A stretch of 64,000 nucleotides of DNA from Chloroflexota bacterium (lineage in GTDB: Bacteria > Chloroflexota > Chloroflexia > Thermomicrobiales > UBA6265). Location: the NCBI GenBank assembly GCA_023423795.1, contig JAFAEX010000309.1:1-64000 (forward strand), given 5' to 3'. Both the position numbers and the translations under genes were made by a program. This document shows, piece by piece, positions 1-8,440 of this stretch; within the stretch, counting starts at the first letter, position 1, and each line of letters begins with the position of its first letter. Below the pieces are notes generated by a model. The model was not told where the DNA came from. It was given only the letters and a program-made list of their open reading frames with translations, and searched no databases.

Positions 1-206
1 GCATCGCCCGCCGGGGCCGCGCCGTTTCCTGCCGATCCGGCCGCGCGTATCGGGACGATCATCCCCGCCCCGGCGCTACCGGCGCGGCCGTGGCAGGGAC
101 TATCATTGGAGACCTATCGGAGGCGACCCGCGGCCCCAACCGCCCGGCCGAAAGGACGGGGCGGACCGGTAGCCGAAGGGGCGCGTCGGCGAAGGACCCC
201 TGCATC

Positions 207-851
207 ATGGAGATCCCGAAGATCGATAACCTCGTGCCGATGGTGGTGGAGACCACCAACCGCGGCGAGCGCGGCTACGACATCTTTTCCCGGCTGCTCA
301 AGGACCGCATCATCTTCCTCGGCACGCCGGTGGACGACCAGATCGCCAACCTCATCATCGCCCAGATGCTGTTTCTGGCCCACGAGGACCCGGAGCAGGA
401 CATTCGGCTCTACATCAACTCGCCGGGCGGCGTCGTCTATTCCGGCCTCGCCATCTACGACACCATGCAGATGATCAAGCCGGACGTGGCCACCTTCTGC
501 ATGGGCATGGGCGCGAGCATGGCGGCGGTGCTGCTGGCCGGCGGGACGCCGGGCAAGCGGTTTGCGCTGCCGAACGCCCGCGTCATGATCCACCAGGGCT
601 CGGCCGGCTTCCGCGGCGCGGTTCCCGACATCGAGGTGGTGGCGCGCGAAACGCTGAGCCTGACGACCAAGCTGACCGAGATCCTGGCCGCCCACTCCGG
701 GCAGCCGTTCGACAAGGTCAAGCGCGACACCGAGCGCGACTACTACATGACCGCGCAGGAAGCCAAGGAATACGGCATCATCGACGAAGTGCTGGAGCCG
801 GCCAACGCGGCGGCGGCCGGTGCTTCGGGCAACGGGCGCGACAAGGCCTGA
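207..851 (+). CDS. clpP: ATP-dependent Clp protease proteolytic subunit ClpP
   Basis: Serine protease subunit that forms the barrel degrading cytoplasmic proteins unfolded by ClpX or other Clp ATPases. From the ATG at 207 the product is 214 aa, near the usual 195-210 aa. The catalytic triad is visible: Ser104 in GASMAA, His129 in VMIHQ, and Asp178 in ERDYY, with the same spacings as E. coli ClpP. The NSPGG and EAKEYGIIDEV motifs are also present. A GAAGGA ribosome site lies about 10 nt before this ATG; upstream in-frame codons at 90 would add unrelated sequence. clpX follows 94 bp downstream, so the two are probably co-transcribed. The 206 bases before it hold no recognised gene. Confidence 0.97.
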   Translation: MEIPKIDNLVPMVVETTNRGERGYDIFSRLLKDRIIFLGTPVDDQIANLIIAQMLFLAHEDPEQDIRLYINSPGGVVYSGLAIYDTMQMIKPDVATFCMGMGASMAAVLLAGGTPGKRFALPNARVMIHQGSAGFRGAVPDIEVVARETLSLTTKLTEILAAHSGQPFDKVKRDTERDYYMTAQEAKEYGIIDEVLEPANAAAAGASGNGRDKA

Positions 852-945
852 CGGCCGTCGACCGGGAGCGGCCCGGGTCCGGCAGGCGGCCGGACCCGGG
901 TACGCCGGAGCCGAAGGGCGGCGACCGGCGACGGGGGAGCGCGGC

Positions 946-2220
946 ATGAACACGACACGAGGTGGCCGGGTGCACTATCGGTGCTCGTTCTGCAACAAGG
1001 GCCAGGAAGAGGTCCGCCGACTGATCGCGGGGCCGAACCAGGTCTACATCTGCGACGAGTGCGTGCAACTCTGCCGGGAGATCATCGAGGAGGAGGAGCA
1101 GCCGGCGCCACGCACCGAGCCCTCCTTCGCCAAGATCCCGACGCCGCGCCGCCTCTACGAGCAGCTCAACCAGTACGTCGTCGGTCAGGATCGCGCCAAG
1201 AAGATCCTTTCCGTCGCCGTCTACAACCACTACAAGCGCATCAGCGCCGGCTTCGAAACCGACGACGACGTGGAGCTCCAGAAGAGCAACATCCTGCTCG
1301 TCGGGCCGACCGGCTGCGGCAAGACGCTGCTGGCGCAGACCCTCGCCAAGCTGCTGGACGTACCGTTTTCCATCGCCGACGCCACCGCGCTCACCGAAGC
1401 GGGCTACGTTGGCGAGGACGTCGAGAACATCCTGCTGCGCCTGATCCAGTCGGCCGGGGACGTCGCCCGCGCCCAGACCGGGATCATCTACATCGACGAG
1501 ATCGACAAGATCGCCCGCAAGTCGGACAACCCGAGCATCACCCGCGACGTGTCCGGCGAGGGCGTGCAGCAGGCATTGCTCAAGATCATCGAGGGCACGG
1601 TCGCCAACGTGCCGCCGCAGAGCGGGCGCAAGCACCCCCACCAGGAATACATCCAGATCGACACCCGCAACATCCTGTTCATCTGCGGCGGGGCGTTCGA
1701 GGGGCTGGAGGAGATCGTCGCCAAGCGGATCGGAAAGCAGGCCCCGATCGGGTTCGACTCGACCACCTTCGAGGAGACCAAGGCGCCCGACCGCAACATC
1801 CTGCGCCACACCACCCACGACGATCTGCTCAAGTACGGCCTGATCCCCGAGTTCGTCGGCCGGTTGCCGGTGACGGTGGCGCTCGACGAACTGACCAACG
1901 ACGACCTGATGCGCATCCTCGTCGAGCCGCGCAACGCCGTCGTCAAGCAGTATCAGAAGTTCTTCGCGCTGGACGACGTGGACCTCGTCTTCACCCAGGA
2001 GGCGCTGGAAGCCACGGCGCGGCAGGCGGAGATCCGCGGCACCGGCGCGCGCGGGCTGCGCACCACCATCGAGGAGGTGCTGCTGGAGGTGATGTACGAG
2101 ATCCCCTCGCTCGATAACGTGCGCAAGTGCGTGGTGGACGGCAACGTCATTACCAACCGCACCCGGCCGCTGCTGATGAGCGTCTCCGACGAGGAGATCC
2201 CCTACGCGAAGACCGCCTGA
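946..2220 (+). CDS. clpX: ATP-dependent Clp protease ATP-binding subunit ClpX
   Basis: AAA+ unfoldase that recognises tagged substrates and feeds them into ClpP. The 424-aa product has the N-terminal C4 zinc-binding domain (Cys13, Cys16, Cys36, Cys39), a Walker A at about residues 120-127 written GPTGCGKT (Cys where most ClpX have Ser), Walker B IIYIDEIDKI, the pore loop GYVG and the sensor-2 motif GARGLR. The start is the ATG after GGGGGAG; upstream in-frame sequence is not ClpX-like. It forms a unit with clpP and ends in a strong hairpin. Confidence 0.97.
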   Translation: MNTTRGGRVHYRCSFCNKGQEEVRRLIAGPNQVYICDECVQLCREIIEEEEQPAPRTEPSFAKIPTPRRLYEQLNQYVVGQDRAKKILSVAVYNHYKRISAGFETDDDVELQKSNILLVGPTGCGKTLLAQTLAKLLDVPFSIADATALTEAGYVGEDVENILLRLIQSAGDVARAQTGIIYIDEIDKIARKSDNPSITRDVSGEGVQQALLKIIEGTVANVPPQSGRKHPHQEYIQIDTRNILFICGGAFEGLEEIVAKRIGKQAPIGFDSTTFEETKAPDRNILRHTTHDDLLKYGLIPEFVGRLPVTVALDELTNDDLMRILVEPRNAVVKQYQKFFALDDVDLVFTQEALEATARQAEIRGTGARGLRTTIEEVLLEVMYEIPSLDNVRKCVVDGNVITNRTRPLLMSVSDEEIPYAKTA

Positions 2221-2239
2221 CGCCGTCTCGCGTAGTTCG

Positions 2240-2273
2240 CGGCCCCGCCCCGGTTCGCCGGGCGGGGCCGTTT
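2240..2273 (+). terminator. Intrinsic terminator after clpX
   Basis: A GC-rich stem (CGGCCCCGCCC with GGGCGGGGCCG) around a TTCG-containing loop is followed by TTT, 20 bp after the clpX stop. It should end the clpPX transcript. Confidence 0.75.
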
Positions 2274-2354
2274 CGCGTCCGCCGTCGCCTCGGAGACCCG
2301 GCGGTCGTATGATGCGGCGACGTGCATCGAGCGGACGGCAAGCGGGAGGGCTGC

Positions 2355-2981
2355 GTGAAGACGATCCTGTGTTACGGCGATTCCAACACCCACGGCGCCG
2401 ATCCGGCCGGCGGCGCGCGCTTCGGCCCGGACGTGCGGTGGCCGGGCGTGCTGGCGCGCACGCTCGGCGAGGGCTACCGGATCGTCGAGGAGGGGCTCAA
2501 CGGCCGCACGACCCGCTGGGACGACCCGATCGAACTTGGGCGCAACGGGCTGGTCACCCTCCAGCCGGTCCTCGAGTCGCACAACCCGATCGACCTCGTG
2601 ACGATCATGCTGGGCACGAACGACCTCAAGGCCCGCTTCGGGCTCAACGCCGGCGACATCGCCCAAAGCGCCGGCGAACTGGGCGTGATGGCGAAGCGCT
2701 ACGCCCGCCGCGCCGACGGTTCGGCCGCGACGATCCTGCTGATGGCGCCGCCGCCGATCGCCACGCTGACGGGCTACGACCTGATGTTCGCCGGCGCGGA
2801 CGAGAAGTCCCGCCAGTTCGGCGAGTACTACCGGCGCGCCGCAGGATGGTACGGCCACGAGTTCCTTGACGCCGGTTCGGTGGTCGTTTCCAGCGACAAG
2901 GACGGCATCCACCTCGACCCGGACCAGCACGAAAAACTCGGGCAGGCGGTGGCCGAGAAGGTGCGGACGTTGATCGGGTAG
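2355..2981 (+). CDS. SGNH/GDSL-family hydrolase (arylesterase-like)
   Basis: Predicted esterase or lipase-type hydrolase of the SGNH fold; no signal peptide, so probably cytoplasmic. The block I nucleophile motif GDSN lies near the N-terminus, GTND (block III) in the middle and DGIHL (block V, catalytic Asp and His) near the C-terminus. The GTG at 2355 follows GGGAGGG with short spacing and starts right at the conserved KTILCYGDSN stretch, so I prefer it to the ATG at 2322, which would add 11 residues. The closest family is the arylesterase/acyl-CoA thioesterase-like group; the substrate cannot be read from sequence. Confidence 0.85.
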   Translation: MKTILCYGDSNTHGADPAGGARFGPDVRWPGVLARTLGEGYRIVEEGLNGRTTRWDDPIELGRNGLVTLQPVLESHNPIDLVTIMLGTNDLKARFGLNAGDIAQSAGELGVMAKRYARRADGSAATILLMAPPPIATLTGYDLMFAGADEKSRQFGEYYRRAAGWYGHEFLDAGSVVVSSDKDGIHLDPDQHEKLGQAVAEKVRTLIG

Positions 2982-3055
2982 GGGAGGTGGCCGGGGTTCC
3001 CCTCGTGTCGTGATCGCGACCGTACCCGGCCACGCCCGAAGGGTGAGGTACTACC

Positions 3056-3484
3056 TCAGGCGGCGGACTCGCCGCTCGGGCAGTACCACGAATTCGTCTT
3101 CTTCCCGATGAAGCGGAACGGCCTGTCGTTCCGGAGGACCGTGACGACTAGACCGTCCGCGACGATGACCACGAGGTTCGTCAAGCGGTGCGCGTCGAGG
3201 TGGTCGCGGTCGAGATCGGGGATGTCGGACCGGCGGAGGACGAAGTGCGCCGCCTTGCGGGCGTAACTCTTCGATCCGTAGCGGACGATGTACCGGACCT
3301 CGCGCTCCGTTACATTGCGCTGCGCCATGCGAACTCTGGCATGCTTCGTGAAACCGACGATTGCTTCTATGGCTGTCCCCCGTTCGCGATGGGGAACCCC
3401 GGCCGCGTGAATCGTCACCGCGCGCAATTCCGATGTCAAGAGGCGAATCGCGAGTTCGGTATTTGGTGGGCGTTCGTGGACCAT
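3056..3484 (-). CDS. DUF4258-like small protein
   Basis: A 142-aa reading frame whose C-terminal two thirds look like the DUF4258 family: KHARVRMAQRNVTEREV near the middle, then a basic stretch and VVIVADGLVVTVLRND near the end. DUF4258 proteins are small, poorly characterised and often found near toxin-antitoxin genes, but no helix-turn-helix partner is seen here. The N-terminal 45 residues may not be translated, because the ATG at 3484 has no ribosome site; a start nearer MAQRN at about 3329 is possible. It is divergent from the molybdopterin-binding gene. Confidence 0.55.
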   Translation of the reverse strand: MVHERPPNTELAIRLLTSELRAVTIHAAGVPHRERGTAIEAIVGFTKHARVRMAQRNVTEREVRYIVRYGSKSYARKAAHFVLRRSDIPDLDRDHLDAHRLTNLVVIVADGLVVTVLRNDRPFRFIGKKTNSWYCPSGESAA

Positions 3485-3501
3485 AGCGGAAGGAGCCGGT
3501 A

Positions 3502-4542
3502 ATGCACGGTTTCGTCCTCGACCCGAAGGCGCTCGGCGACCCGGCGGCGCTGATCGGTGTGGCGCTCGCCGAGGAGGCCCGCATCGACGGGCGGCGCGCG
3601 TTCGCCAAGGGCCACCTGCTCACCGCCGACGACGTCGCCGCGCTGTCCCGGCTGGACGCGCCCGTCCATGCGGTGCGCCTCGACCCCGGTGATGTGCACG
3701 AGGACGAGGCGGGCCGCCAACTGGCGCGCGTGGTGGCCGGCCGCGGGATGGAAATACGCGGCCCGGCGCAGAGCCGCTACAACCTCGTCGCTACCGGCAA
3801 GGGCCTGCTCCGGATCGACGCCGACCGGCTGCGCGCGCTCAATCTGCTGCCCGGCATCGCGGTCTACACCCTGCCCGACCGGATGGTGACGCTTCCCGGC
3901 AAGGTGTTGGCCGGCGTCAAGGTCACGCCTATAGCCGTCCCGGCGTCCACCCTCGACGCGGCGCGGGAGATCGTTGCCGACGGCGGTCCGATCGTCGAAG
4001 TGCAGCCCTTCCTGCCCCGCGTGGTGGGCGTGGTGACGACGGAGGCGATGAAGCCCGGCGTGCGGGAGCGATTTCGCGCCATCGTGCAGCGCAAGATCGC
4101 ATGGTTCGGCGGCTCCGTCCTGCGCTTCGAGGAACCGGCCGCCGACCCGGACGCGGTCGCCGCCGCGATCTCCGCCCTGGTCGCCGACGGTGCGGACGTG
4201 GTGCTTGCCGCGGGCGGCAACACGATCGACCCGCTGGACCCGACGCTGCTGGCCCTGCCGGCGGTCGGCGGCGAACTGCTCCGTCTGGGAGCGCCGGCCC
4301 ACCCCGGCAGCATGTTCTGGATCGCTGAGGCGGGGGAGACGCCGGTGATCAACCTCGCGTCGTGCAGCCTCTATTCGCAGGCGACGACGGCCGACCTCAT
4401 CCTGCCGTGGGTGATGGCCGGCGAGCGCGTCACGCGGGAAACGTTGGCCGACCTCGGCCACGGCGGCCTGCTGGAGAAGGACATGGGCTGGCGCTTCCCG
4501 CCCTACGACGAGGATGTCGAACCGGGAACCGGCGCCGGTTGA
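3502..4542 (+). CDS. Molybdopterin-binding (MoCF-like) protein
   Basis: A 346-aa protein with a MoeA/MogA-type molybdopterin-binding fold in the C-terminal half: a GGS segment, GADVVLAAGGNTIDPLDP and a conserved AHPGSMFWIAE stretch. The family accompanies molybdenum hydroxylase maturation genes and probably handles molybdopterin before cytidylation. The ATG follows GAAGGAG with good spacing. It faces, across about 720 bp, the MocA-XdhC-CoxE-CoxD operon on the other strand, which supports a shared role. The reaction itself is not proven from sequence. A 16-nt palindrome overlaps its stop. Confidence 0.8.
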   Translation: MHGFVLDPKALGDPAALIGVALAEEARIDGRRAFAKGHLLTADDVAALSRLDAPVHAVRLDPGDVHEDEAGRQLARVVAGRGMEIRGPAQSRYNLVATGKGLLRIDADRLRALNLLPGIAVYTLPDRMVTLPGKVLAGVKVTPIAVPASTLDAAREIVADGGPIVEVQPFLPRVVGVVTTEAMKPGVRERFRAIVQRKIAWFGGSVLRFEEPAADPDAVAAAISALVADGADVVLAAGGNTIDPLDPTLLALPAVGGELLRLGAPAHPGSMFWIAEAGETPVINLASCSLYSQATTADLILPWVMAGERVTRETLADLGHGGLLEKDMGWRFPPYDEDVEPGTGAG

Positions 4543-4556
4543 ACGTTGCGACGTTC
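4541..4556 (+). terminator. Short palindrome at the gene end
   Basis: A perfect 6-bp inverted repeat (GAACGT, TGCG loop, ACGTTC) overlaps the stop codon of the molybdopterin-binding gene. It has no T-run, so it is a weak terminator or an operator-like site rather than a classic terminator. Confidence 0.35.
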
Positions 4557-4591
4557 TCGGATTGCGCCGTGCGGTGCGGCCGCCAACCACC

Positions 4592-4620
4592 GTCCTCCCG
4601 AGCCTGTCGAGGGATCTCGT
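4592..4620 (+). repeat. Dispersed REP-like repeat, single copy
   Basis: A 29-nt stretch containing CCCGAGCCTGTCGAGGGATC matches, with one mismatch, the arms of the repeat pair at 31947-32026. It sits in the intergenic region, as expected for a dispersed extragenic repeat. Confidence 0.7.
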
Positions 4621-4722
4621 CCTTCCTGATCGACGGAGGTACGCAAGACCACCGCGCGGACGGGTCGCCATCAGTTTTCCGCGTCATGCGAGCGCCGCGG
4701 CGATCCCTCCGCGCCGTGTTTC

Positions 4723-4969
4723 TTCGGTATTTATTCGGTATTTGTTCGCCATTTATTCGGCAGCGGTTTTCCCATGTCCATGCGGAAACCGGATTTCTTC
4801 GGTACCCCCTGCCACCCTTCGGGGCGCGGCCGGTGCGGTGTTCTGGGCCGCTAAGGGGGAAGGGGGTGCGAAATAATTGAGGTTCGCCCGAGAGGCCGCG
4901 TACGTACGCAATATTCAGTGGCCGAGTAAGTGCCGGATAAATAGCGAACAAATGCCGAATAAATTACCG
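4723..4969. repeat. Long imperfect inverted repeat with 11-nt tandem units
   Basis: The left arm (4723-4762) is built of 11-nt units beginning TTCGGTATTTA, TTCGGTATTTG and TTCGCCATTTA. The right arm (4932-4969) is their near-complete reverse complement. The arms enclose about 170 nt that is itself partly self-complementary (CCCCCT near 4805 with AGGGGG near 4855). The AT-rich arms stand out from the GC-rich surroundings. This could be a small non-autonomous mobile element, a structured RNA or a protein-binding array; no transposase is present. Confidence 0.6.
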
Positions 4970-5261
4970 ACCGGTCCGGCCTTGATCAACGCCGGGCAAC
5001 GATGCGAACGGCAGGCGAAGGGTCGTCCTACGAAATCCGGTTGTTCGCTGCCGTACCGCCCGCGCTCGACGAACGGAACGCCGCGTCGATCGACCGGAGT
5101 TCGCATCGGCTTGAGCGGAGAGCGTTTCGCTTTGCCCGCGGCCGACGCCGACGGAGCGATGGGCAATCCACCAGACTCCGCGCACTACGCCGCGGCGGGG
5201 GAGAAGCACGTCGCCGCCCTCTGGATCCATCTCCGAGTCGTTGAGACAATTGCGCCCCGAT
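4970..5261. other. Intergenic stretch with nothing recognised
   Basis: Between the long inverted repeat and the end of the MocA-like gene. Short frames exist on both strands but none has a ribosome site or a recognisable motif. Confidence 0.5.
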
Positions 5262-5876
5262 CTATCGCCTCGCGCCGGCATCCCAAGACGCCAGCAACGC
5301 CGCGTAGTCCGCGTCCGTGTCCACGTCCGGTGGCGGCGCATCGAGCGGGACCGGAACCCGCAGCACGTCGGCCGCGCGGGCCCGCACGAGCGACCGCGCG
5401 CCCCGATCTCCGGCAAGCCGGAGCAGGTCCGGGAACAGGTCCCGGCGGAAGAGGACGGGGTTTCCCGTGGTCTCGCCGTACACGGGCGCGGCAATTGGGA
5501 CGGGGTTTGCGCGCCACGCCGCCAGCACGGCGTCGATGATCCCCGGGCAGATGCCCGGCTGGTCGCCGAGCAGCAGCATGGCGGCGGCGGCGTCGTCAGG
5601 CAGCGCGGCGACGCCGGCGACGACGCTGCTCGCCTGTCCCTCGGCGAACCGGGGGTTCACGACGACGCGGGCGGGATGGTCGCCGAGCGCCGTCGCGACC
5701 TCGTCGGCGAGGTGGCCGAGCACCAGCAGCACCGGATCGAGCGACGACGCCAGCGCGTTGTCGAGCGTGCGGCGAAGCAGCGGTTTGCCGCCGAGGTCGA
5801 GCAACTGCTTTGGCCGCCCGAGCCGGGACGAGCGGCCGGCGGCGAGGATGATGCCGGCGACCGGTTCGCCGGTCAC
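5262..5876 (-). CDS. MocA-like molybdenum cofactor cytidylyltransferase
   Basis: A 204-aa nucleotidyltransferase of the MobA/MocA type, expected to transfer CMP (or GMP) to molybdopterin for a xanthine-dehydrogenase-family enzyme. It shows the N-terminal nucleotide loop LAAGRSSRLGRPKQLL, the GDQP metal motif near the middle, GNPVLF, and the C-terminal DVDTDADYAAL signature. Its context with XdhC and Cox genes favours a cytidylyltransferase over a guanylyltransferase. The ATG overlaps the XdhC stop (ATGA), so translation is coupled. It is the last gene of a five-gene minus-strand operon. Confidence 0.88.
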   Translation of the reverse strand: MTGEPVAGIILAAGRSSRLGRPKQLLDLGGKPLLRRTLDNALASSLDPVLLVLGHLADEVATALGDHPARVVVNPRFAEGQASSVVAGVAALPDDAAAAMLLLGDQPGICPGIIDAVLAAWRANPVPIAAPVYGETTGNPVLFRRDLFPDLLRLAGDRGARSLVRARAADVLRVPVPLDAPPPDVDTDADYAALLASWDAGARR

Positions 5877-6676
5877 GCCCGTGCGGCGGCCGGCTCGGCT
5901 GCTTCGCCCCGGATGCGTCCAGTTGCCGCGGTCAGGGCGCCGCCCGAACGGCCGTTCCGCGCGGCGATGATCTCGCCGAGGATGGCGATCGCCATTTCTT
6001 CTGGCGTCGCCGCGCCGATGTCGAGCCCGATCGGGCCGCGCACCCGCGCCAGGTCCTCGGGCGACAACCCCGCTTCAGTCAGGCGGCGGCGGCGATCCAC
6101 GTTCGTCTTGCGCGACCCGATCGCCCCGATGTAGCGCGCTGGGGTGTCCAGCGCGCCAAGGATCGCCGGTTCGTCGAACTTCGGATCGTGGGTCAGGATG
6201 GCGATGCACCAGTTCGGCCGAACGTCGAGGTCGGCCATCGCCTCGTCCGGCCAGGCGACGACGATGCGGTCGGCGTCCGGGAAGCGCTCGCGGGTGGCCA
6301 GTTTCTCCCGCGCATCGACGACGATCACGTCGAACCCGAGCGCCTTGCCGAAGCGGCTCAACGCCTGCGCGACGTGAACGGCGCCGATGATTAGCAGCGT
6401 CGGCGGCGTCGGAAACGTCTCGATGAAGACCTCGACCTCGTCGTCGCCGGCGGGGTAGGTCCGGGTCTCCGACTTCTCGGCTTCTAGCAGCGCGCGGGCG
6501 TCGGCATCGACCGGGTCGTCCAGCCCGGACGCACCGAGCGAGCCCAGTCGTTCATCCGGCAGCAGCAGCAGTTTGCCGCCGAGGCCGGGGCCGCGCACGA
6601 CCGTGGCGACCGCGACCGGGGTGCGCGCGTCCAGGGCGGCCGTGAACCGTTCGTGGATGGCGGCGCGGTCGTTCAT
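5873..6676 (-). CDS. XdhC/CoxF-type maturation protein, Rossmann part
   Basis: A 267-aa protein of the XdhC family, which binds sulfurated molybdenum cofactor and helps insert it into xanthine- or CO-dehydrogenase-type enzymes. An N-terminal XdhC/CoxI-like segment is followed by a Rossmann domain (LIIGAVHVAQALSRFGKALG) and the family signature YIGAIGSRK with a trailing RGPIGLDIGAATPEEMAI. The usual family GxGxxG-like turn is GAVHVA here. The start at 6676 overlaps the upstream XdhC-N stop by 4 bp (ATGA). Longer versions would read through the neighbouring gene in another frame. Confidence 0.9.
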   Translation of the reverse strand: MNDRAAIHERFTAALDARTPVAVATVVRGPGLGGKLLLLPDERLGSLGASGLDDPVDADARALLEAEKSETRTYPAGDDEVEVFIETFPTPPTLLIIGAVHVAQALSRFGKALGFDVIVVDAREKLATRERFPDADRIVVAWPDEAMADLDVRPNWCIAILTHDPKFDEPAILGALDTPARYIGAIGSRKTNVDRRRRLTEAGLSPEDLARVRGPIGLDIGAATPEEMAIAILGEIIAARNGRSGGALTAATGRIRGEAAEPAAARA

Positions 6677-6987
6677 TCCGCGACCGGCTCCACGAAGACC
6701 TCGATCGTGCCGCCGCAGGCGAGCCCGACGTCCCAGGCCATCTCGTCGGTGATGCCGAAGCGCAGCAGTTTCGGCTGCCCCGTGCGCAGGACCTCCTGCG
6801 CCTCGTCGAAGACCGCCGTCTCGACGCAGCCGCCGCTGACCGAGCCGGTCAGGTCGCCGGCGTCGGAGACGGCGAGTGTCGCCCCGACCGGGCGCGGGGC
6901 CGACCCCTCGACCTTCACCACCGTGGCGACCGCCACCCGATTGCCGGCGGCGCGCCATGTTTCGATCTGTGGCAGGACGTCCTTCAC
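6673..6987 (-). CDS. XdhC N-terminal domain protein
   Basis: A 104-aa stand-alone XdhC/CoxI domain with AVATVVKVEGSAPRPVGATL, the GSVSGGCVE motif containing the conserved cysteine, and GLACGGTIEVFVEP at the end. In many bacteria this domain and the Rossmann domain are one protein; here they are two overlapping genes. Its Cys residues are those implicated in cofactor binding in the family. It is the third gene of the cox-type maturation operon. Confidence 0.88.
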   Translation of the reverse strand: MKDVLPQIETWRAAGNRVAVATVVKVEGSAPRPVGATLAVSDAGDLTGSVSGGCVETAVFDEAQEVLRTGQPKLLRFGITDEMAWDVGLACGGTIEVFVEPVAE

Positions 6988-7088
6988 CTCGTCGCTCCTT
7001 CGCGACCCGGCGGCAGCCGGGCACTATCTGAAGGGAAGTATCGTCCGTTTCGGCGGCAAACGCCAATGCCGGGGCCGGGTTGCGCCGC

Positions 7089-8381
7089 TCAGGCCGCCGG
7101 CGGCGGGACGTAGCGGCGCAAGGGCGGCGTGTCCTCCATCCGCCCCAGCAGGTCGGCCAGCGCCGCCATCGATTGCAGGTTGTGGATCGGCAGGAAGTGG
7201 TCGATGTAGGGCAGCGCGGCGCGCATCCCCTGCGTCAGCGGCTGGTACCCGGGCGCGCCCAGCAACGGGTTCAGCCAGATCAGCCGGCGGCAGGACCGCT
7301 GCAGCCGCGCCATCTCCCGCCCGAGCAGGGCGGGGTCGCCCCGGTCCCAGCCGTCGCTGATGATCACCACCGTCGCCCCGGATCGGAGCACGCGGCGGGA
7401 CCACTTGAAGTTGAATTCCTTGATCGCCTCGCCGATGCGCGTGCCGCCCGACCAGTCCTCGACCGAGTTGACGACGTCGGTCAACGCGGTATCGATGTCG
7501 CGCCGCCGCAGTTCGCGGGTGATCCGGGTCAGCCGCGTGCCGAAGACGAACACTTCGGTGCTGTCCAGGCCCTGCCCGAGCGCGTGCACGAACCGCAGCA
7601 GCAGCCGGGCGTAGCGGTCCATGCTGCCGGAGATGTCGCAGATAAGGACCAGCGGCCGGGTGCGAATTTTCCGGCGCTGGCGCTTGAGGTCCAGCGGCAC
7701 TCCGCCGTGCCGCAGGGAGTGGCGCATCGTCCGGCGCGGATCGAACGAATCGCCGACGTTCGCCTTTTCGCGCCGCCTGGTCTGGCGCGTGCCGAGGTTC
7801 CAGTCCATCCCTTCGATGATGCGTCGCGCTTCGGCGATCTCCTCCGGGGAGCAGAGCGAGAAATCCTTCTTGCGCAGGATCTCGCGGGCGCTGAACAGCA
7901 ACACGTCCTCGGGCGGCGCGTCCATCTCCTCGAGGTCGTCGGCGTTCGCCTCGGCCTCGGCTTCGGAGACGGCGAGGACGGTCTTCTCTTCCTCGGCCTC
8001 GCCGTCGGAGGCCTTCGTTTCCTGCTTCTTCTTCGACGCTTCCGGCAGCGGCGGTTCCGACGGGGCGGAGGAGGCGACGAAGGCGTCCAGCGCCACCGGC
8101 TCCGCGCCGAGCAGTTCGCGGACGAACTGCCGGAATTCGGCGTCGAACGTCGCCCGCTGCTCCGGCCGGGTGACGCAGGAGATGCGCGCGGCCTGGTGCA
8201 GGTCGCCCGGGTCGGCCACCCCGACTGCGGCGATGGCTTCCACCATCGCCACGACCTGCCCGGGGCCGACCGGGATGCCGGCCCGGCGCAAGCGGCGGCC
8301 GAATTCGACGAGGTTCGCCCCGACCAGTCCGGAGGACACGGCGCCCGGCGTCCGGACGGTTTCGGCGGGAAGTTCGGTCAT
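7089..8381 (-). CDS. coxE: CoxE-like von Willebrand factor A protein
   Basis: A 430-aa protein matching CoxE, which works with the AAA ATPase CoxD in maturing the CO-dehydrogenase active site. The N-terminal helical part is followed by an acidic/low-complexity linker (about residues 115-165) and a C-terminal VWA domain with a complete MIDAS: DISGSM, the Thr in GGTRIGEA, and the Asp in IISDGWDRGD. It lies 59 bp downstream of the coxD-like gene in the same direction. The substrate enzyme is not encoded in this window. Confidence 0.85.
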   Translation of the reverse strand: MTELPAETVRTPGAVSSGLVGANLVEFGRRLRRAGIPVGPGQVVAMVEAIAAVGVADPGDLHQAARISCVTRPEQRATFDAEFRQFVRELLGAEPVALDAFVASSAPSEPPLPEASKKKQETKASDGEAEEEKTVLAVSEAEAEANADDLEEMDAPPEDVLLFSAREILRKKDFSLCSPEEIAEARRIIEGMDWNLGTRQTRRREKANVGDSFDPRRTMRHSLRHGGVPLDLKRQRRKIRTRPLVLICDISGSMDRYARLLLRFVHALGQGLDSTEVFVFGTRLTRITRELRRRDIDTALTDVVNSVEDWSGGTRIGEAIKEFNFKWSRRVLRSGATVVIISDGWDRGDPALLGREMARLQRSCRRLIWLNPLLGAPGYQPLTQGMRAALPYIDHFLPIHNLQSMAALADLLGRMEDTPPLRRYVPPPAA

Positions 8382-8440
8382 GGATGCTCCCGGAGGCTGG
8401 GCCTCCGCGGGTGAACGGGACAGACGATCGGCGCGACGAC

